64,000 bases of DNA. Source: Marisa cornuarietis. Lineage: Eukaryota; Mollusca; Gastropoda; Architaenioglossa; Ampullariidae. The stretch lies in assembly GCA_004794655.1 (NCBI GenBank), contig SMMW01000614.1, positions 1,242,501-1,306,500 of the forward strand, given 5' to 3'. A model generated the notes under the pieces. The model was not told where the DNA came from. It worked only from the letters and a program-made list of their open reading frames with translations, and searched no databases. Position numbers and translations under genes: made by a program. Every line of letters starts with the position of its first letter. The first letter of the stretch is position 1. Positions 13,405 to 25,406 of the stretch are shown here, one piece after another.

Positions 13405-13814
13405 CTGCAAAAAAAAAAAAAAATCCTCGAAAAAAAAAGCGACAGTTAACTTCCGGAACAATCGAGTAAAAAGAAAAAAAGGAGACAGGATTCGACGATT
13501 AAAAAGTTAAAAATGTTTAAAGTGACTAAATTCGCCGTCGACGGTCATCGCGATAAAGTGACCAGTCGATATTTTTGCTGACGGTGTATAAAACTGTGAA
13601 AGCAGAACCAAGGGTATCTTGCTCCTTGGTTTCACCTGTTGGCCTAAACACACCTGAGCGGGGTTAGCGGGGTGTTAGCCGCTCGGCAGCGGGGCGTGAA
13701 GTGTTTGAACTACACCTGTTCTTTGCTTCATTAGCAGCCACGCGTACCGCTCGCCTTATACGCCAGGGAATTAATTTTGCAAGCGGCCGGTCTTGCACAC
13801 GCCGCTCAGCGAGA

Positions 13815-14503
13815 CGAAGAGAGAGAGAGAGAGAGAAAGAAAAAAACTTGTGGAGGTTGTGGGAGAGAGAATGTGTGTGCTTGAGAGAGAGAGAGAGAGA
13901 GAGAGCGTGAGAGTGATATGTGAATTAAATCAACGAATGAGAATAATAAATACGCATTCAAGAGATTGACGAATGACCCGAAAGAATTTCTGGAATGTGT
14001 GTGTGTGGGTGTGTGTGTGTGAAGGAGAAAGATATGAGTAAATTAATAAAAGACACATAAAGAAGTGATGCACAGGTGAATGTTAACAACTTTCAAAAAT
14101 ATGTGATATATATGTATTAATGAAAGAATCAATGACATCAGCATAAAGGAATGAGATAGATGCACGAATGGACTGCAATAACTTCCAATATATATATATA
14201 TATATTGCTGAGAGAGAAAGAGAGAACGAGAAAAAGATGAATGAATTAATCAATAAATGAACAGAAAGGAGTGAGGGAGAGAGAGAGAGACGGACAATTA
14301 AATCAAAATTTCCAAAATGTGTGTGTGTGTGTGAGAGAGAGAGAGATGAATAAAGTAATCAATGACTAAGCAGAGAGGAGTGAGAAAGATGCATGAATGT
14401 GTGTGTTAGAGAGAGAGAGGGAGATTAATGAATCTATGAACTAATGAAACATGCCAAAAGGAGTACGAGAAAAGCTCTGACCCAAAAGAACATTTTCTAC
14501 CGG

Positions 14504-14553
<50 letters not shown>

Positions 14554-14555
14554 TG
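13815..14555. repeat. Cluster of (GA), (GT) and (TA) microsatellites
   Basis: Short GA tracts near 13820, 13890, 14280, 14335, 14410 and 14540; GT tracts near 14000, 14320 and 14507-14538; and a TA tract near 14190. Short phrases (GAATGAATTAAT, GAGTGAGA) recur between them, so the segment looks like a decayed compound satellite. No gene seen. Confidence 0.8.
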
Positions 14556-15892
14556 CGTGCGTGCGCGTGTGAAGTGAAGCGTCATCTGATTTCCTTTGTG
14601 GCGGCGCGTGAAGCTTGGATCCCCAGCCTGGTTGTGGCCCTGACATTTACCGGCAGAGCGCGCGCCAGCAGATAGCTTCCACACTTCTCAAACACAAGTG
14701 AGTCAAACCAACAAACTGCTCTTCCCGCTCACTCCTTCAGCCCTCGCCTTGCATCAGCTAACAAGCTGTTGACTCTCTCAACCTGCAAGTCACTTTCTCA
14801 CTCGTCCCCCCACCCCCACCCATCATAGTTATCATTCTCCCACTACCATGCCTGTGTCTATGTTTTGTGTGCGTGCACGTCTGTAGGTAAGCATACAAGA
14901 AAAGACAACCGTCTATTATTAGTCAAGGGCCGTAAAGGGGTTTAAATTATATATAATTAAGCTATAAAACTATAATTTATTATTTGAATACACGAATGAA
15001 AGCAGCTTAAAGAAAGCGGAAACACGTGATCATCTCGCGGGGATCCAAGAAAGAACTGCAGAAAACCGTACACTGTAGTAAAGAGTTGGTGGTTGACAAT
15101 GTCACGTGCCCCTGATGATAATTCACACTGATGTAGACCTAAAACACGCGCGCTCGATGGTCACATTAATTAATGAACACACACGCCCACGCACGTGCGC
15201 GCGCACACACACTCACACAACACAGAAGGACGCAGTCGCGGTTCTCCCACACATGCGTCCGCTAGCAGTGGCGGCCACAAGGCCCTATTACCCACATCTG
15301 GAGTTGTGTGTGTGTGTCTTATTTTTTTATCCCCACTTTTCTTCCTCTATTCGCTTCGACTGAAGCCACGTGACAGCTGACTCCCAGTGGCGGTAAATAA
15401 ACACGTTTACACCTTCCCGCTAACCCTTTCACACCTCGTGTGCAACACAGCTGGCAGATGCTGCAACAGTGGCGCCTCGCAACTCGCAGGTCGTAACGAT
15501 ACGAACTGAAGCAGGTAACTAATGGGCAGCAATGCCACCCTACAACCACGGTCATCATCATCTCTCTCTCTCTCTCTCACACATACACACACACATTAAC
15601 ATGTTACTGGAGTGCTTGGCCAAGTCACTCACTCACAGGTAGGCAAAGTGTGTGTGAGCCTGCGTTCAGGATTAGAAAGTGTGTGTTAAAGAGACTGAGA
15701 GTGAGAGAATGTGAGTTATGGAGAGAACGAGAGAGCGGAGAATGATCAAGACTAAGTGAATTATTATGTATAAAAAAGTCTCCCAGGTCTGTGTCATTTG
15801 AAGCATCCGAGGAACCGATAAACATGTCATCAGCAGCGCGACAGAACACTTGTGCTGTCAGAACACTTCTAAGCGTTACAGCCCTGCCAGAA

Positions 15893-16508
15893 CACCAGAG
15901 TGCTACCCGACCTCCACAGTGCTGCCCTAAAGCTACCCGAACTCCACAGTGCTGTCTTACTGCTACGCAACTACCCAAACTCCACAGTGCTACCCTAAAG
16001 CTACCCGAAGTCTACAGTGCTGCCGTAAAGCTACCCGAACTCTACAGTGCTGCCCTAAAACTACCCGAACTCCCCAGTGCTGCCTTAATGCTACAGAACT
16101 ACCCGAACTCCACAGTGCTGCCTTAAAGCTACCCGAACTCTACAGTGCTGCCCTAAAACTACCCAAACTCCACAGTGCTGCCTTAAAGCTACCCGAACTC
16201 TACAGTGCTGCCCTAAAGCTACCCAAACTCCACAGTGCTGCCCTAAAACTACCTAAACTCCACAGTGCTGCCGTAAAGCTACCCAAACTCCACAGTGCTG
16301 CCCTAAAACTACCCAAACTCCACAGTGCTGCCCTAAAACTACCTAAACTCCACAGTGCTGCCCTAAAACTACCCAAACTCCACAGTGCTGCCCTAAAACT
16401 ACATAAACTCCACAGTGCTGCCCTAAAGCTACCCGAACTCCACAGTGCTGTCTTAATGCTACAGAACTACCCAAACTCCCCAGTGCTACCCTAAAGCTAC
16501 CCGAACTC
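15893..16508. repeat. 30-bp minisatellite, about 20 units
   Basis: The unit is close to CCTAAAGCTACCCGAACTCC plus ACAGTGCTGC. Some units carry a 9-bp longer variant containing CTTAATGCTACAGAA. Because 30 is a multiple of three, several frames stay open; one gives 181 codons with a decapeptide repeat (LHSAALKLPK). I treat these frames as artefacts of the array, though an expressed repeat protein cannot be excluded. Confidence 0.9.
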
Positions 16509-16509
16509 T

Positions 16510-18607
16510 CTAAGGGTGCCAGAAGACCATGCACGGTGCTGCCCTAAGGCCAGAGTAGAAGTGAAAACAAGCAGCAGCTGCACAGTGTCACGCAGTTCGT
16601 CTCACACACACACACACACACACTCGGCGCTCTGGAAAAAGACAACATCCAAGAAATGTTTTTCCACACCCGCCTCCCTCTTAGCATTTCGCCCACAAAA
16701 AAAAACGCAAACACGAATTTGTTGTAATGCAGTAAGTGTACACCGAGCAAGCGAGCGAAAGAGAGAAGAGAGAGAGAGTAGAGGGTGGGGGGGGCACACT
16801 TATTCCATAAGGAAATAGGAAATGTAACTCTGATGTTCAATGAAGCATCTCACATGACAGAAAAAGACGGCGCACATGATAGCAAGGAATGCAGACTATT
16901 ACACAGACTGCGGCCAGTGCAAGCATTTCACACGTGAACTATGATCTATGTGCACATGCCTGCTATATCTATATATAGTGTAAAGTATATATATATATAT
17001 CTATATTATGCATGTGTATATGTAAATGTCGACTGTGTGCTGAAACTGTCTACAACCAGTACAGCAACACACTCCCAGAGTGCTATTAATAACAGGTGTG
17101 GCTGCAGTATAAGACAATATAAACATTTTAAACGCTCACAAACAGCAGGAAAGAATCTATTCACCAAGGAGAGCGATTGTGGAGATTAATCCGGAAAATT
17201 TCTGGGAAGAAAATAAAAAAATGGGAACGACAGGCGAACCTAAAACACTTCTACTAAAGTTGCCGTTCTTTATCTATTTGAAATAAGCAAACTGATGCAA
17301 TAAACATAACAAATAAAATGAAGGAAATCTGCAGGGGCCCTGGAGAAAGATGGAAAGAAGAATTGTTCCTCCTTGGCAAGGAGGTGCCTGAGCCACAGCT
17401 TGAGCTCTCACCAGCGTTATCTCCCTTGGGCACGGAGCTCTCTATGACTTCTGTCGTTGGTGGAGAGATGTTAGTGGCCTGCTCCTTATCAACTGGGTAT
17501 TAATCGTCTTTATTGCGCCCTCTAACGACCGCCTTGATTAAAGTCCCGTAACGACATGCACGTAATAATGCCGGTTACGGCCCTTTACAGGAGCTATTTC
17601 TGATTAACCTCCTCCTAGTTATCTCAGTAATAGTTAAGCAGATAAAAAAAGGAGAATGCTTTCGTTCCTACACTCTTCTTCTTAAAAGAGACGAAAATTT
17701 TTTAAAAATCACTAAACCCATTGAGAACATAGCAAAATGGAAGAAATTAAAATGGGGGAATGAAGAACACTGCTGGATGTTTTCCTCCTGGAGGAAAAGA
17801 AAGAAGAGGCGCAGGAAAAAGGGAGAAAAAGAAGATACGAAGGATGAGCTGTTCATGCATGACTGCACACGACATGCATGGAATCTGCGGACAAATGTAT
17901 CAGCATTACTGCTCCATGGTTATCGTTACTTGCTCAGGGTTGTCGTCAATGGGTCATGGCTGTTGGAAGAGTCATTCATGGGTATCAAAGCTGGCTTAAG
18001 GTAACTGTCAATGGTTCATTGATATCTCGTTACTGGCTCATAAACGTTACCGTCACTAGATCATGGTTGTTGTTACTGGGCTCCCTGACAAATAGCTGTT
18101 GAGCTGGGAGCTTTCGACATTCAACAGGACGGTGGACAGAATGAATAAACCGACGAACGATCGCCAGGTGCCGCCGTGACCATATGATGTGTTCTCGTTT
18201 GAACAACAGGCGACTGCCATTGCCACATCTCGGGTCAAAGGTCAGTTTTGACCTTACTTCCTGGTGCACTTCTCTCGCCTCTTGTCACTCTTTAAAATTC
18301 AAGAGACACCGACAAAACTGTCCCCAATTACAAACAATGTTCATGGGCGTTTGGTCCCCATCCTAAAGCAAGAAGCGTGTTGCCTAAGAACGTGGACAAA
18401 AAATACCTTTGGAAGACATGGTGGGGAGCCAGGGGAGGGGCAGGCTAAACCACGAACCAAGAGGTCCCCACACCCGACAGAAAGCAAACTCTTATCAGAG
18501 AGATGTGCCTTCAAACGTAAAAGCAGCGCCGTGCGTGTGCGCTCATGTGCAATCACCCGTGAAAAAGGCGGCGTATAAATCAGACAAGAACATGGCGGGC
18601 AGGCGGG
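16510..18607. other. No supported gene
   Basis: A 61-codon frame at 17318-17503 (GERWKEELFLLGKEV...) reads like protein but has no acceptor or donor. 17900-18090 shows faint repetition of GGTTCATGG/GTCATGG phrases. Confidence 0.4.
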
Positions 18608-18613
18608 ACTTAC

Positions 18614-18674
18614 CTCGTTCTAACTGCACGGCTCGTTGCCAATAGCAACAAGAAGAGATGCCGAGCATGCGCAT
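18614..18674 (-). CDS. Possible minus-strand first exon in promoter-like DNA
   Basis: GAG|GTAAGT on the minus strand (donor 18608-18613) is near perfect. Upstream on that strand an ATG at 18674 opens 20 codons plus one base (MRMLGISSCCYWQRAV...). The ATG lies inside TGCGCATGCTC, an NRF1-like palindrome, and a RFX X-box sits at 18635-18649 within the exon. The exon could equally be untranslated. On the plus strand the same stretch has TATAAA at 18573 followed by ATGGCGGG, so direction is ambiguous. Confidence 0.3.
18635..18649. promoter_or_regulatory. RFX X-box palindrome
   Basis: GTTGCCAATAGCAAC fits the X-box consensus GTNRCC-N(0-3)-RGYAAC with a 3-base spacer and contains a CCAAT core. RFX factors use such sites in ciliary and other promoters. 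It lies beside a strong minus-strand donor. Confidence 0.4.
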
Positions 18675-19984
18675 CTAGCTGACAGTCTGCGTCTTATCTC
18701 CCCTCTAGCTTACAGAGGATCTAAGTGCATGTGTACTTATGTTGACTAACCTTAACCCACTAGTTTTAACAGCTGTTATTCTTATTACTATTATTTTTGT
18801 TGTCGGGCCCCGCATTTCATTGATGTTATTTGTCGACGGGGGACGCTGTTTGGCCGAATGTGCAGAAGATAATAAGGCCACTAGTTTTTCAGGTCTGCTC
18901 ATCATGAAAAAGGACGGCAAAGGCGGCAGAAAGAAGATGGTTCCACCGTCCACATGGTGCACCCTGAGGATGGTGAACCACTTATCAGCGGGCTTCAGTT
19001 GGTGAAAAAGGAAGACCACATCACAAAACTGTTCTTTAATGCGACTGATGTATTCCTAACAAGCGAAGCACTCGACAGAAGCTACATGTAAACTGGATGT
19101 ACATGTAGTAGTGTGAGACTACATATATTAGTGTTAGACTACTAATGTTAATATAGTAGCATGAATGGCAATAGTAACGTGGGAAATAATGAATGGAAGA
19201 AGAAAATCGAAATGATGTTACCAAGAAAGCGAAGAAGGGGGAATAACCTCCGACAACGGAGAAAAGAGCAGTAGCTAGGGGGGGGGGGAGATGACTAGGG
19301 GGGGGGAGGGGAGATGAACTACACTGCACTGCGAACATGTGCCGGGACAGCCGCATGGCTCTGTCAGGATTGATGAACGCGGCTGCAAGCGGCGCCAGTC
19401 TTTTTCTTCCTGCGGCTTCACAGTCTGTTGCTGCTGTCCCGGGTGAGACAGACGCAAAAGGTAGGCAGGTCCCGACTGTCAACATGTGCAACTCTCTCAA
19501 GAGCTGGTGCGGAGGGTTCAGGGTCGTAAGTCAGCGACACAGCCCTCCCGAGGATACGAGTGGGTTAGGAACCAACAGGCGGCCAATGGGAAAGTCGGGT
19601 GAGGGTGGGGATGGGAGAGAAACGGTCATTTTTCGATCTAAGAGGCAAGAACGGTCGCTGAACTCACTGGACTGACCATTTTCTGCGCAATTCTGACCCT
19701 GTCGGGTTCATATGGAGTGACCAAAGGTAGCATGATGACTACTCGAGTCACACCCAGGGCCCAAGTTGTTCAAGAGGACTGCGTGGAACTCAGCGGTTGC
19801 ATAACTGAGCGGCGTTTATCATTCTGGAGACAATAACTTGACGAGACAGATGATATCAATCTGTGTGTGTGTTTGTGCGCGCGCGTGAAGGCAGCAAAGA
19901 AGAGCTGTAGCAAGTAGGTAGTAGTTATTCTAGTGAAAGAGTGAGTGTCAGCTGTGCCTGGAGCCATGCAGCCGGTTGGAGTGC

Positions 19985-20070
19985 AAAGTGTGAGTGAGGT
20001 CAAAGAAGGAATTTGAACCTTGCACCGCTAGCTGCCAGTGCCTGCCACCCCTACATCCCCCGTACGTCTG
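19985..20070 (-). mobile_element. Possible tRNA-like SINE head
   Basis: On the minus strand AAGGTTCAAATTCC (20008-20021) is a perfect B box. The A box upstream of it is poor, so the head is degenerate or truncated. Confidence 0.3.
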
Positions 20071-20686
20071 TTCTCCTTTCTCTCTCCCCCAGCCCCTCAC
20101 ACACCCTGTTCATGTCCTGTGCCTCCTGGTCAAAGTCCATGCGAGTCAGACAGGAGCGAGACAGTAACACTCTCGAGCTGCTCCTTATAACATTTTTGTT
20201 TTTCTTTACTTCTTCAGAATGTGACTGTGAGCATATTATGTGTGAGTGTGTTAACTGCCTATGTGTATGAGTGTATGTGTGTATGCGCGCGCATACGTGA
20301 GAATCAGTCTTGTTCACACGTGCACAAAAACATAAAAGCAGAATATTTTGATATTTTTCACGGACCTCAGAGCCCAATCTGGCTAGAGAAGAATGAAAGC
20401 ATAAAGAACCCAAGCTGTCCGGGTCACAACCAACATGTAACCCCCTTGTCCCCTTTGTATGGCATTTACTGGACTCGGCCACCAAGCAGCCTCCTTGGTC
20501 GGACCCCGGGGTGGGGTAGACAACACCGCTGATGCCACAAAAACGAAATGTTTCAAGCCACATATAGATGAGATATTTTTCACCAGCTGTGAAGTACTCT
20601 TGGATTTCCCTGGTGTAATTTTCCTGTCTGTGAAAAAGAAGCGGCTCTTTGTTGTCTCTGTATTTACCAAGAAGCGTAAAACTCAC

Positions 20687-20727
20687 CTCTTCAGTCAGTG
20701 TCTGGCTTTACAAGAAGGCGTGAACCA
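20687..20727 (-). other. Possible 41-bp untranslated exon, minus strand
   Basis: The acceptor GTTTGTTTTTCTCAG and the donor GAG|GTGAGT are both strong, but all three frames of the 41 bp contain a stop, so it could only be a UTR or non-coding RNA exon. On the plus strand the same DNA reads KKRKTHLFSQ, reminiscent of the C-terminus of CR1/L2-type reverse transcriptases, an alternative explanation. Confidence 0.2.
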
Positions 20728-21964
20728 CTGAGAAAAACAAACACTCGTCCGCCGCTGTATCATGGCGCAGTATTGTAGTCAAAGGGCGAACCCGAGTCTC
20801 GGGTTATCTCTCGCACTGAACGAGCTTCAGCGATGGAAATTAGACTTTGGATCATCTCTCTCCTCCCCACCTCCTCACCCACCCACCCACCGAACCAAAC
20901 ACCCACACCCACCCACACATATACTCAGTAGACTTGGTCTTCTCCCGCAAAGACTACTTGATGCAGTAATGTGAAAGTTGGTGTCGTCCAGCTACACAAT
21001 ATTTGTCCGATTTCGTATTTTATTTCAAATACTTTCTTGCTTGGAGGTGGAAGACACTTTGTCGTTCAGAAGCCATTAGAAGTGTCTATTTTTAGGTTGA
21101 CTATGACTAACAAGAAAAGCCTGTATAAGACAAAACTCTACGATTTACAGCGAGAAATCGAAGGATTTTTAAAGACCATCGACCATCGTGTTTCAAACAC
21201 TCCTTTCTTTTGATACGACTGTCCTCGAAACCGCAGGTTAAAAACTCCGGATGAACTCGTAATTCATTAACACACTGTCGTCTGCTTTAGTGTAATGGGT
21301 GATTTTAAACATGGTGAAATCAGGCAAAAAATCTTAGAACTCAGGCAATGGAAGTGATTTTGCTCAGTTGCTTTGCCTTAGTGCAAAGATTTTTACAAAC
21401 TGTTTGCAAGCGATTAAGTCAAACCATCGTAAATCGAGGACCATCTATATTTAAAAGTGTTTTGCTGAAGCAAACAGGTACCACCCCCCCCAATTTTTCT
21501 GTGGATTCCGATTTGCGTTAAGTAAGACTGAAATACAGTTACGACCGTCAGACATGACAAACCACAGACTGAAAAGTGGTTCCATGTCTGTCGCTGTGGC
21601 ACTATGGGTAAAATGTCTGATGCAGGAGGACACGAGTTATTAAGAAACAAAGTGCAGTCAGATAAAATCCATTTCTGAGCTTTTAGCTTGTATGCCCTTC
21701 GTACAGAGATGTCTGTGACTTGAACCTCCCAAACCGCTGTATGGGAACGAGTCTGCTTGAGATTTAACTCCCCTTTCTTCGTTTGCCTCCCCTCTGTCCA
21801 CACTCGCACTTCATTCTGATTCAGCAATACTTCCCTTCGCTTCTTAAACACGATTCGATCACATGAGTAAGTTAAAGATAAATAACAGGCAGGAAACCCC
21901 ATCACTGTATAATTTATTCTCAGACTAGAGTTTCGTCAGCAAACAATCAGCAATATATCACTAG

Positions 21965-21967
<3 letters not shown>

Positions 21968-22019
<52 letters not shown>

Positions 22020-22020
22020 T
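21968..22020. repeat. (ATT)n microsatellite
   Basis: About 17 uninterrupted ATT units. Confidence 0.9.
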
Positions 22021-22439
22021 AGAATCTGCTAAAATCAAGCGAAGCAAGGGTTTAACCATAAACTGGTAATATGGCTCCAGAGTACACACGCACGCACGCA
22101 CACACACACACACATTGGCCTCACACTGGTTACACGGATCTGCGAGGAAATATTTGTCTGTTTGATTGGCGGGACGCCGACGGGTTGAGTTTCAAACAAG
22201 GCCTTCGGACAAGTCACTGGTACGGAAATGGACCGTTTGAAACAGGAGCCAATGCAAACATGGAATCTTAACCAGGAGGGTATTCTGGTCAGTTTGCTCC
22301 TACATTTGCTACTTACACCTGCCTAAACCCGTGAAATGCTGAACCGTTTAATGAGCTTCCCCTAGCAGAATGAAATATAATGGTGGTGGGGTTGCTCGAG
22401 GTTTAAAAACAAAAATAAAATGCCTCTGAGCCTGATGGA

Positions 22440-22640
22440 CGTAACAGCAGGGACAGGAAGTGGCTCACTGTGTCTAATATGGCGGCGAGTGATGGGTGGA
22501 GCCGGTCTCAACCCGATTCGCCGTAAAACAGGTACCCATTTCTGAAAGACGGTTGCATGGTCTCAAACAAAGGGACGTTCTGCTCCACAGTCGGACCCAC
22601 TAATCACCAGGCTATGGAGTTCCATCCACTGGCAAGACAT
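22440..22640 (-). mobile_element. tRNA-headed SINE, degenerate
   Basis: On the minus strand: A-box-like TAGCCTGGTGATTA (22601-22614), then B-box-like TGTTTGAGACC (22559-22569) at tRNA spacing, followed by AAATGGGTACCTG and a further 100 bp including ATATGGCGGCG. The body is non-coding. Confidence 0.4.
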
Positions 22641-22989
22641 TAAAAAAATCTGCTGATCAGTTAGTGCGTAAGGAGAAAAAAAAACTATATTCAATGTTGA
22701 ATAGTACTTAACATACTGGCTGTACTCCAGACACTTATTATCATTTCTGACTAAAGTGACATTGAATTTTACGAAAGATTTGAAAAAAAAAACCCACCTA
22801 AAGTCTTTTGTGGTGCATGATCAGAAACCAATAGTTTGAGCAGCACAAAGAAGTTATAAATATCAAGACATTTGTTTCCTTTCCGACGAACCTCCCCGCC
22901 ACTCTATTAAAACCCTCACCCGAGAGTTTCAGATCTTCAAACAAGGGACCTCAGGAAAACTGAGAACAAGAAAACTGAGCACTGCTCAC

Positions 22990-23016
22990 CCTGATTTGAT
23001 CAGCACTTTGTCGCCC
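22990..23016 (-). CDS. Possible 27-bp in-frame microexon, minus strand
   Basis: A donor AGG|GTGAGC and an acceptor ending TTTCTATAG on the minus strand bracket 27 bp that read GRQSADQIR, phase 0 in and phase 0 out. It could be included or skipped between the 24.5-kb and 13.4-kb candidate exons without changing frame. The acceptor's pyrimidine tract is weak, so this is the least secure member of the chain. Confidence 0.15.
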
Positions 23017-23267
23017 CTATAGAAAGTTGCCCAGCCGTTAACACGACAGCCCTAATCTGCAAACAAACAGTTCACGAAAACCCCGGGTAAATAAAGTTGC
23101 GGTCCTGACCATATGATGTATCCTTTCACGCTCCAGAAAGCACTCGACACACCGAAGGCGGCCCATCGGCGGGCGGGCGGGCAGGCAGGGTGCCCTCCCC
23201 CTACCCACCCACCCTAGTCCGGGAGAGCACATTGTGTTCGATCAAACATGCGGCGTTCGCTCGCTAC

Positions 23268-23324
23268 CTGCACGCGGCACAGCAAACAACGGCAAGCAGA
23301 CGCGCTTCTTTTCAAAGCCGCCAT
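23268..23324 (-). CDS. Possible first exon with mitochondrial presequence-like N-terminus
   Basis: On the minus strand, ACAATGGCGGC gives a start at 23324 that coincides with a YY1-type motif, a common arrangement in housekeeping genes. The 19 codons to a CAG|GTAGCG donor read MAALKRSASACRCLLCRVQ: Arg/Lys-rich with Ala, Ser and Leu and no acidic residue, as in mitochondrial targeting peptides. An in-frame ATG lies 12 bp upstream (23336). The region 23150-23350 is CpG-rich. The donor is only moderate (GTAGCG), and without it the frame runs on to a stop near 23214. An overlapping plus-strand frame is open too. Confidence 0.3.
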
Positions 23325-23977
23325 TGTGTCGAACATGGTAGGGTACGCCGTGGGCCCACCCGTAAAATTAAATGACGTGCTAAGAAGTCGGAAGACGGGT
23401 GGAGGCTGGGGACTGGGTGCTTGTCGACCAAAAAAAAAAAAAAAAATCCCAAAAATCCCCCCCCCCCCACAAAATGTTTGTAACTTTAATGAGTCGAGCG
23501 ACTGCCTCCTCATGTTGGGAGCGGCACACACACCTGATGACATGGACCGCCAAAGAGTTTGACAACCTCCTATGTATTGTTACCTGCAAATCGCAGAATG
23601 TTTTTTTTCTGGAAAATTATATTCCTGTCAATAGCCCACAACTTATCGTTACGCCTTACTGACTTCGCAGTCTTGACTCCTGTCAAACTTTAAGTGAAAT
23701 GCCCAGGGTTTGCACAGCACATTGTGACATCTCTAGAAAAGCGACAGCGAAGGGCTACACGCAGCTTTTCATGATGGTGGAGGTAAGGTGGGCGAAAAGG
23801 ACGCCAAGGGTGCTGCATACAAAAACCGTGAAAGGGGAAGTGGTGTGGGTAGGTGGTTGATGGGTGGCTGGGTGGGTTCGAAACTTACGGCGTCAAAGGA
23901 GTTGTGAGGCTGAACACGAGTTAGCGGGACTTTTTGTATGGCTACGATTTTCCGCTGAAAGCAGAACGAGTTAATGA

Positions 23978-24025
23978 CAAACAAACAAACAAACAAACAA
24001 ACAAACAAACAAACAAACAAACAAA
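23978..24025. repeat. (CAAA)12 microsatellite
   Basis: Twelve perfect CAAA units. The minus-strand frame across it (VCLF repeats) is an artefact. Confidence 0.9.
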
Positions 24026-24475
24026 CTGTGGAAAGTGTAGCTGCTGACCAGAAGAACTCAACCAGAGAATCAATCGTCCGCCTTTCACAGAATCGTGGGT
24101 TCGTGAAGAGTTAAATTAGAAATATTTTGGTGGGGAGGGATAAGTCGGACTATTGATATTACTGACTAGTCGCCCAAACACAGTGATGCACTCAAAGAAC
24201 AATATTGAATGCCACCCTTCAGTCAAGTTTTAATAACGCAAAGCCTGCATCTAGGGCATCGACTGGGATGTTCCCTCACACAAAGGTGTGTTGTCTGCCT
24301 CATGTGACTGGTTTTCATTATTTTAGAGTAAATTATAATTTTAGGTAGAGAAAAAATCATCAAATTTTCATACAATGAGAAAGGAACAAAACATATTACA
24401 ATAGACTACTTGAGCCTCGTGCCAATACGAAGAGAAGGGGGAGCAGAGAGCGAGAGAGGAAGGTTGTGTGCTCAC

Positions 24476-24582
24476 CTCTTTCTCCCCTGGGAGCAGCGCA
24501 AATCTTCGCTTAAAAGAACAAATCTCTTTTGAAAGAACAACTTCCCTAAAGTGTCTTACAAACTCCACCAGCATTTCAACAA
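24476..24582 (-). CDS. Candidate 107-bp internal exon, minus strand
   Basis: Read on the minus strand, the acceptor CTTCCATTCGCTGCAG opens an exon that ends at GAG|GTGAGC, a good donor. After two bases completing a Val codon it codes 35 residues in one open frame, including VEMLVEFVRHFREVVLSKE and ending in a basic stretch followed by LLPGEKE. The mix of hydrophobic, basic and acidic residues suggests an amphipathic helix rather than low-complexity sequence. Entry phase 1 matches the 32774-32811 exon. Exit phase 0 matches the candidate exon at 13404 and a possible 27-bp microexon at 23016. No family could be named. The plus strand is also open here but has no splice or start context. Confidence 0.5.
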
Positions 24583-25108
24583 CTGCAGCGAATGGAAGAC
24601 ATGACACTCCCGCACAGAAGCACATATCTCACACGGCGAGGGCGTGTTGGTCTTACCGGGAGGCCAGCGAAGTTCCTCAAGATTAACTTTGTACTGAACA
24701 AGTAGTGAGCAGAGCTCACCGGAGTGACACAAGGATTAACAAAGTAGTAAACCGGTCCGCTATCATTTCTCTTGTTGATGCATGGTAAAGATGTTTATTG
24801 AGGGGAAAATATTGATGGAAAGAATAAAGCCAAGACGAATAAAGTATGTAATAAGCAGGGTTAAGTGGAAACAAGTTCATGATGGCAATATTCGAGTGCA
24901 ACAGGTTACACACACACCCACACACCACACACACACACACATGTGCTTGAGGTGGTCGTGGTTTGCTACAGTTGAAACTGCAAACGAGTCCTTCTGAAGG
25001 AGCAGTCCTCCGAGACTGAGACATCATCGGCCTTCTCGAAGTTTTTCACTGCCACCAACTCAGTGGAGAGAACGTTCGATGGTCTCAAACTTTTGAGTGT
25101 AGCAGCTC

Positions 25109-25132
25109 TTACTTACTTACTTACTTACTTAC
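25109..25132. repeat. (TTAC)6 microsatellite
   Basis: Six perfect TTAC units. Confidence 0.85.
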
Positions 25133-25406
25133 AGCTGATAGAGATGGGACAGCTGGAGGGTTAGGGCCAAGAGATGGGAGGCGTGGCTGAGGCGGTCTCT
25201 CTACTTACTACCCGCCTGGTGGTTGTCGTTGTTGCGTGCCGGGTGGGGAGTCGGGGGAATGTCGCTCCAGTTCTTTGAATCCAGCACTTGCTGCTCCCCC
25301 GCGTCGGTCTAGTAAAAACCATGGCCTGAACGTTCCGGCATGCTTGGGGCATTAAAAAAAAATTGTACTGATAATAAGAACAAATCCTAGTGTTTGCCGG
25401 GGTTCA

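Noticed and set aside
17878..18102. Tandem repeat of GGTTCATGG-like phrases
   Set aside because: Phrases recur but no constant unit length could be fixed.
20051..20686. 211-codon minus-strand open frame, the longest outside the tandem repeats
   Set aside because: It crosses a CA-rich tract, has no start or splice context, and all three frames on that strand are partly open. Length alone is within chance for this window.
21414..21905. 163-codon minus-strand open frame
   Set aside because: Protein-like in places, but no acceptor, donor or poly(A) signal fits it.
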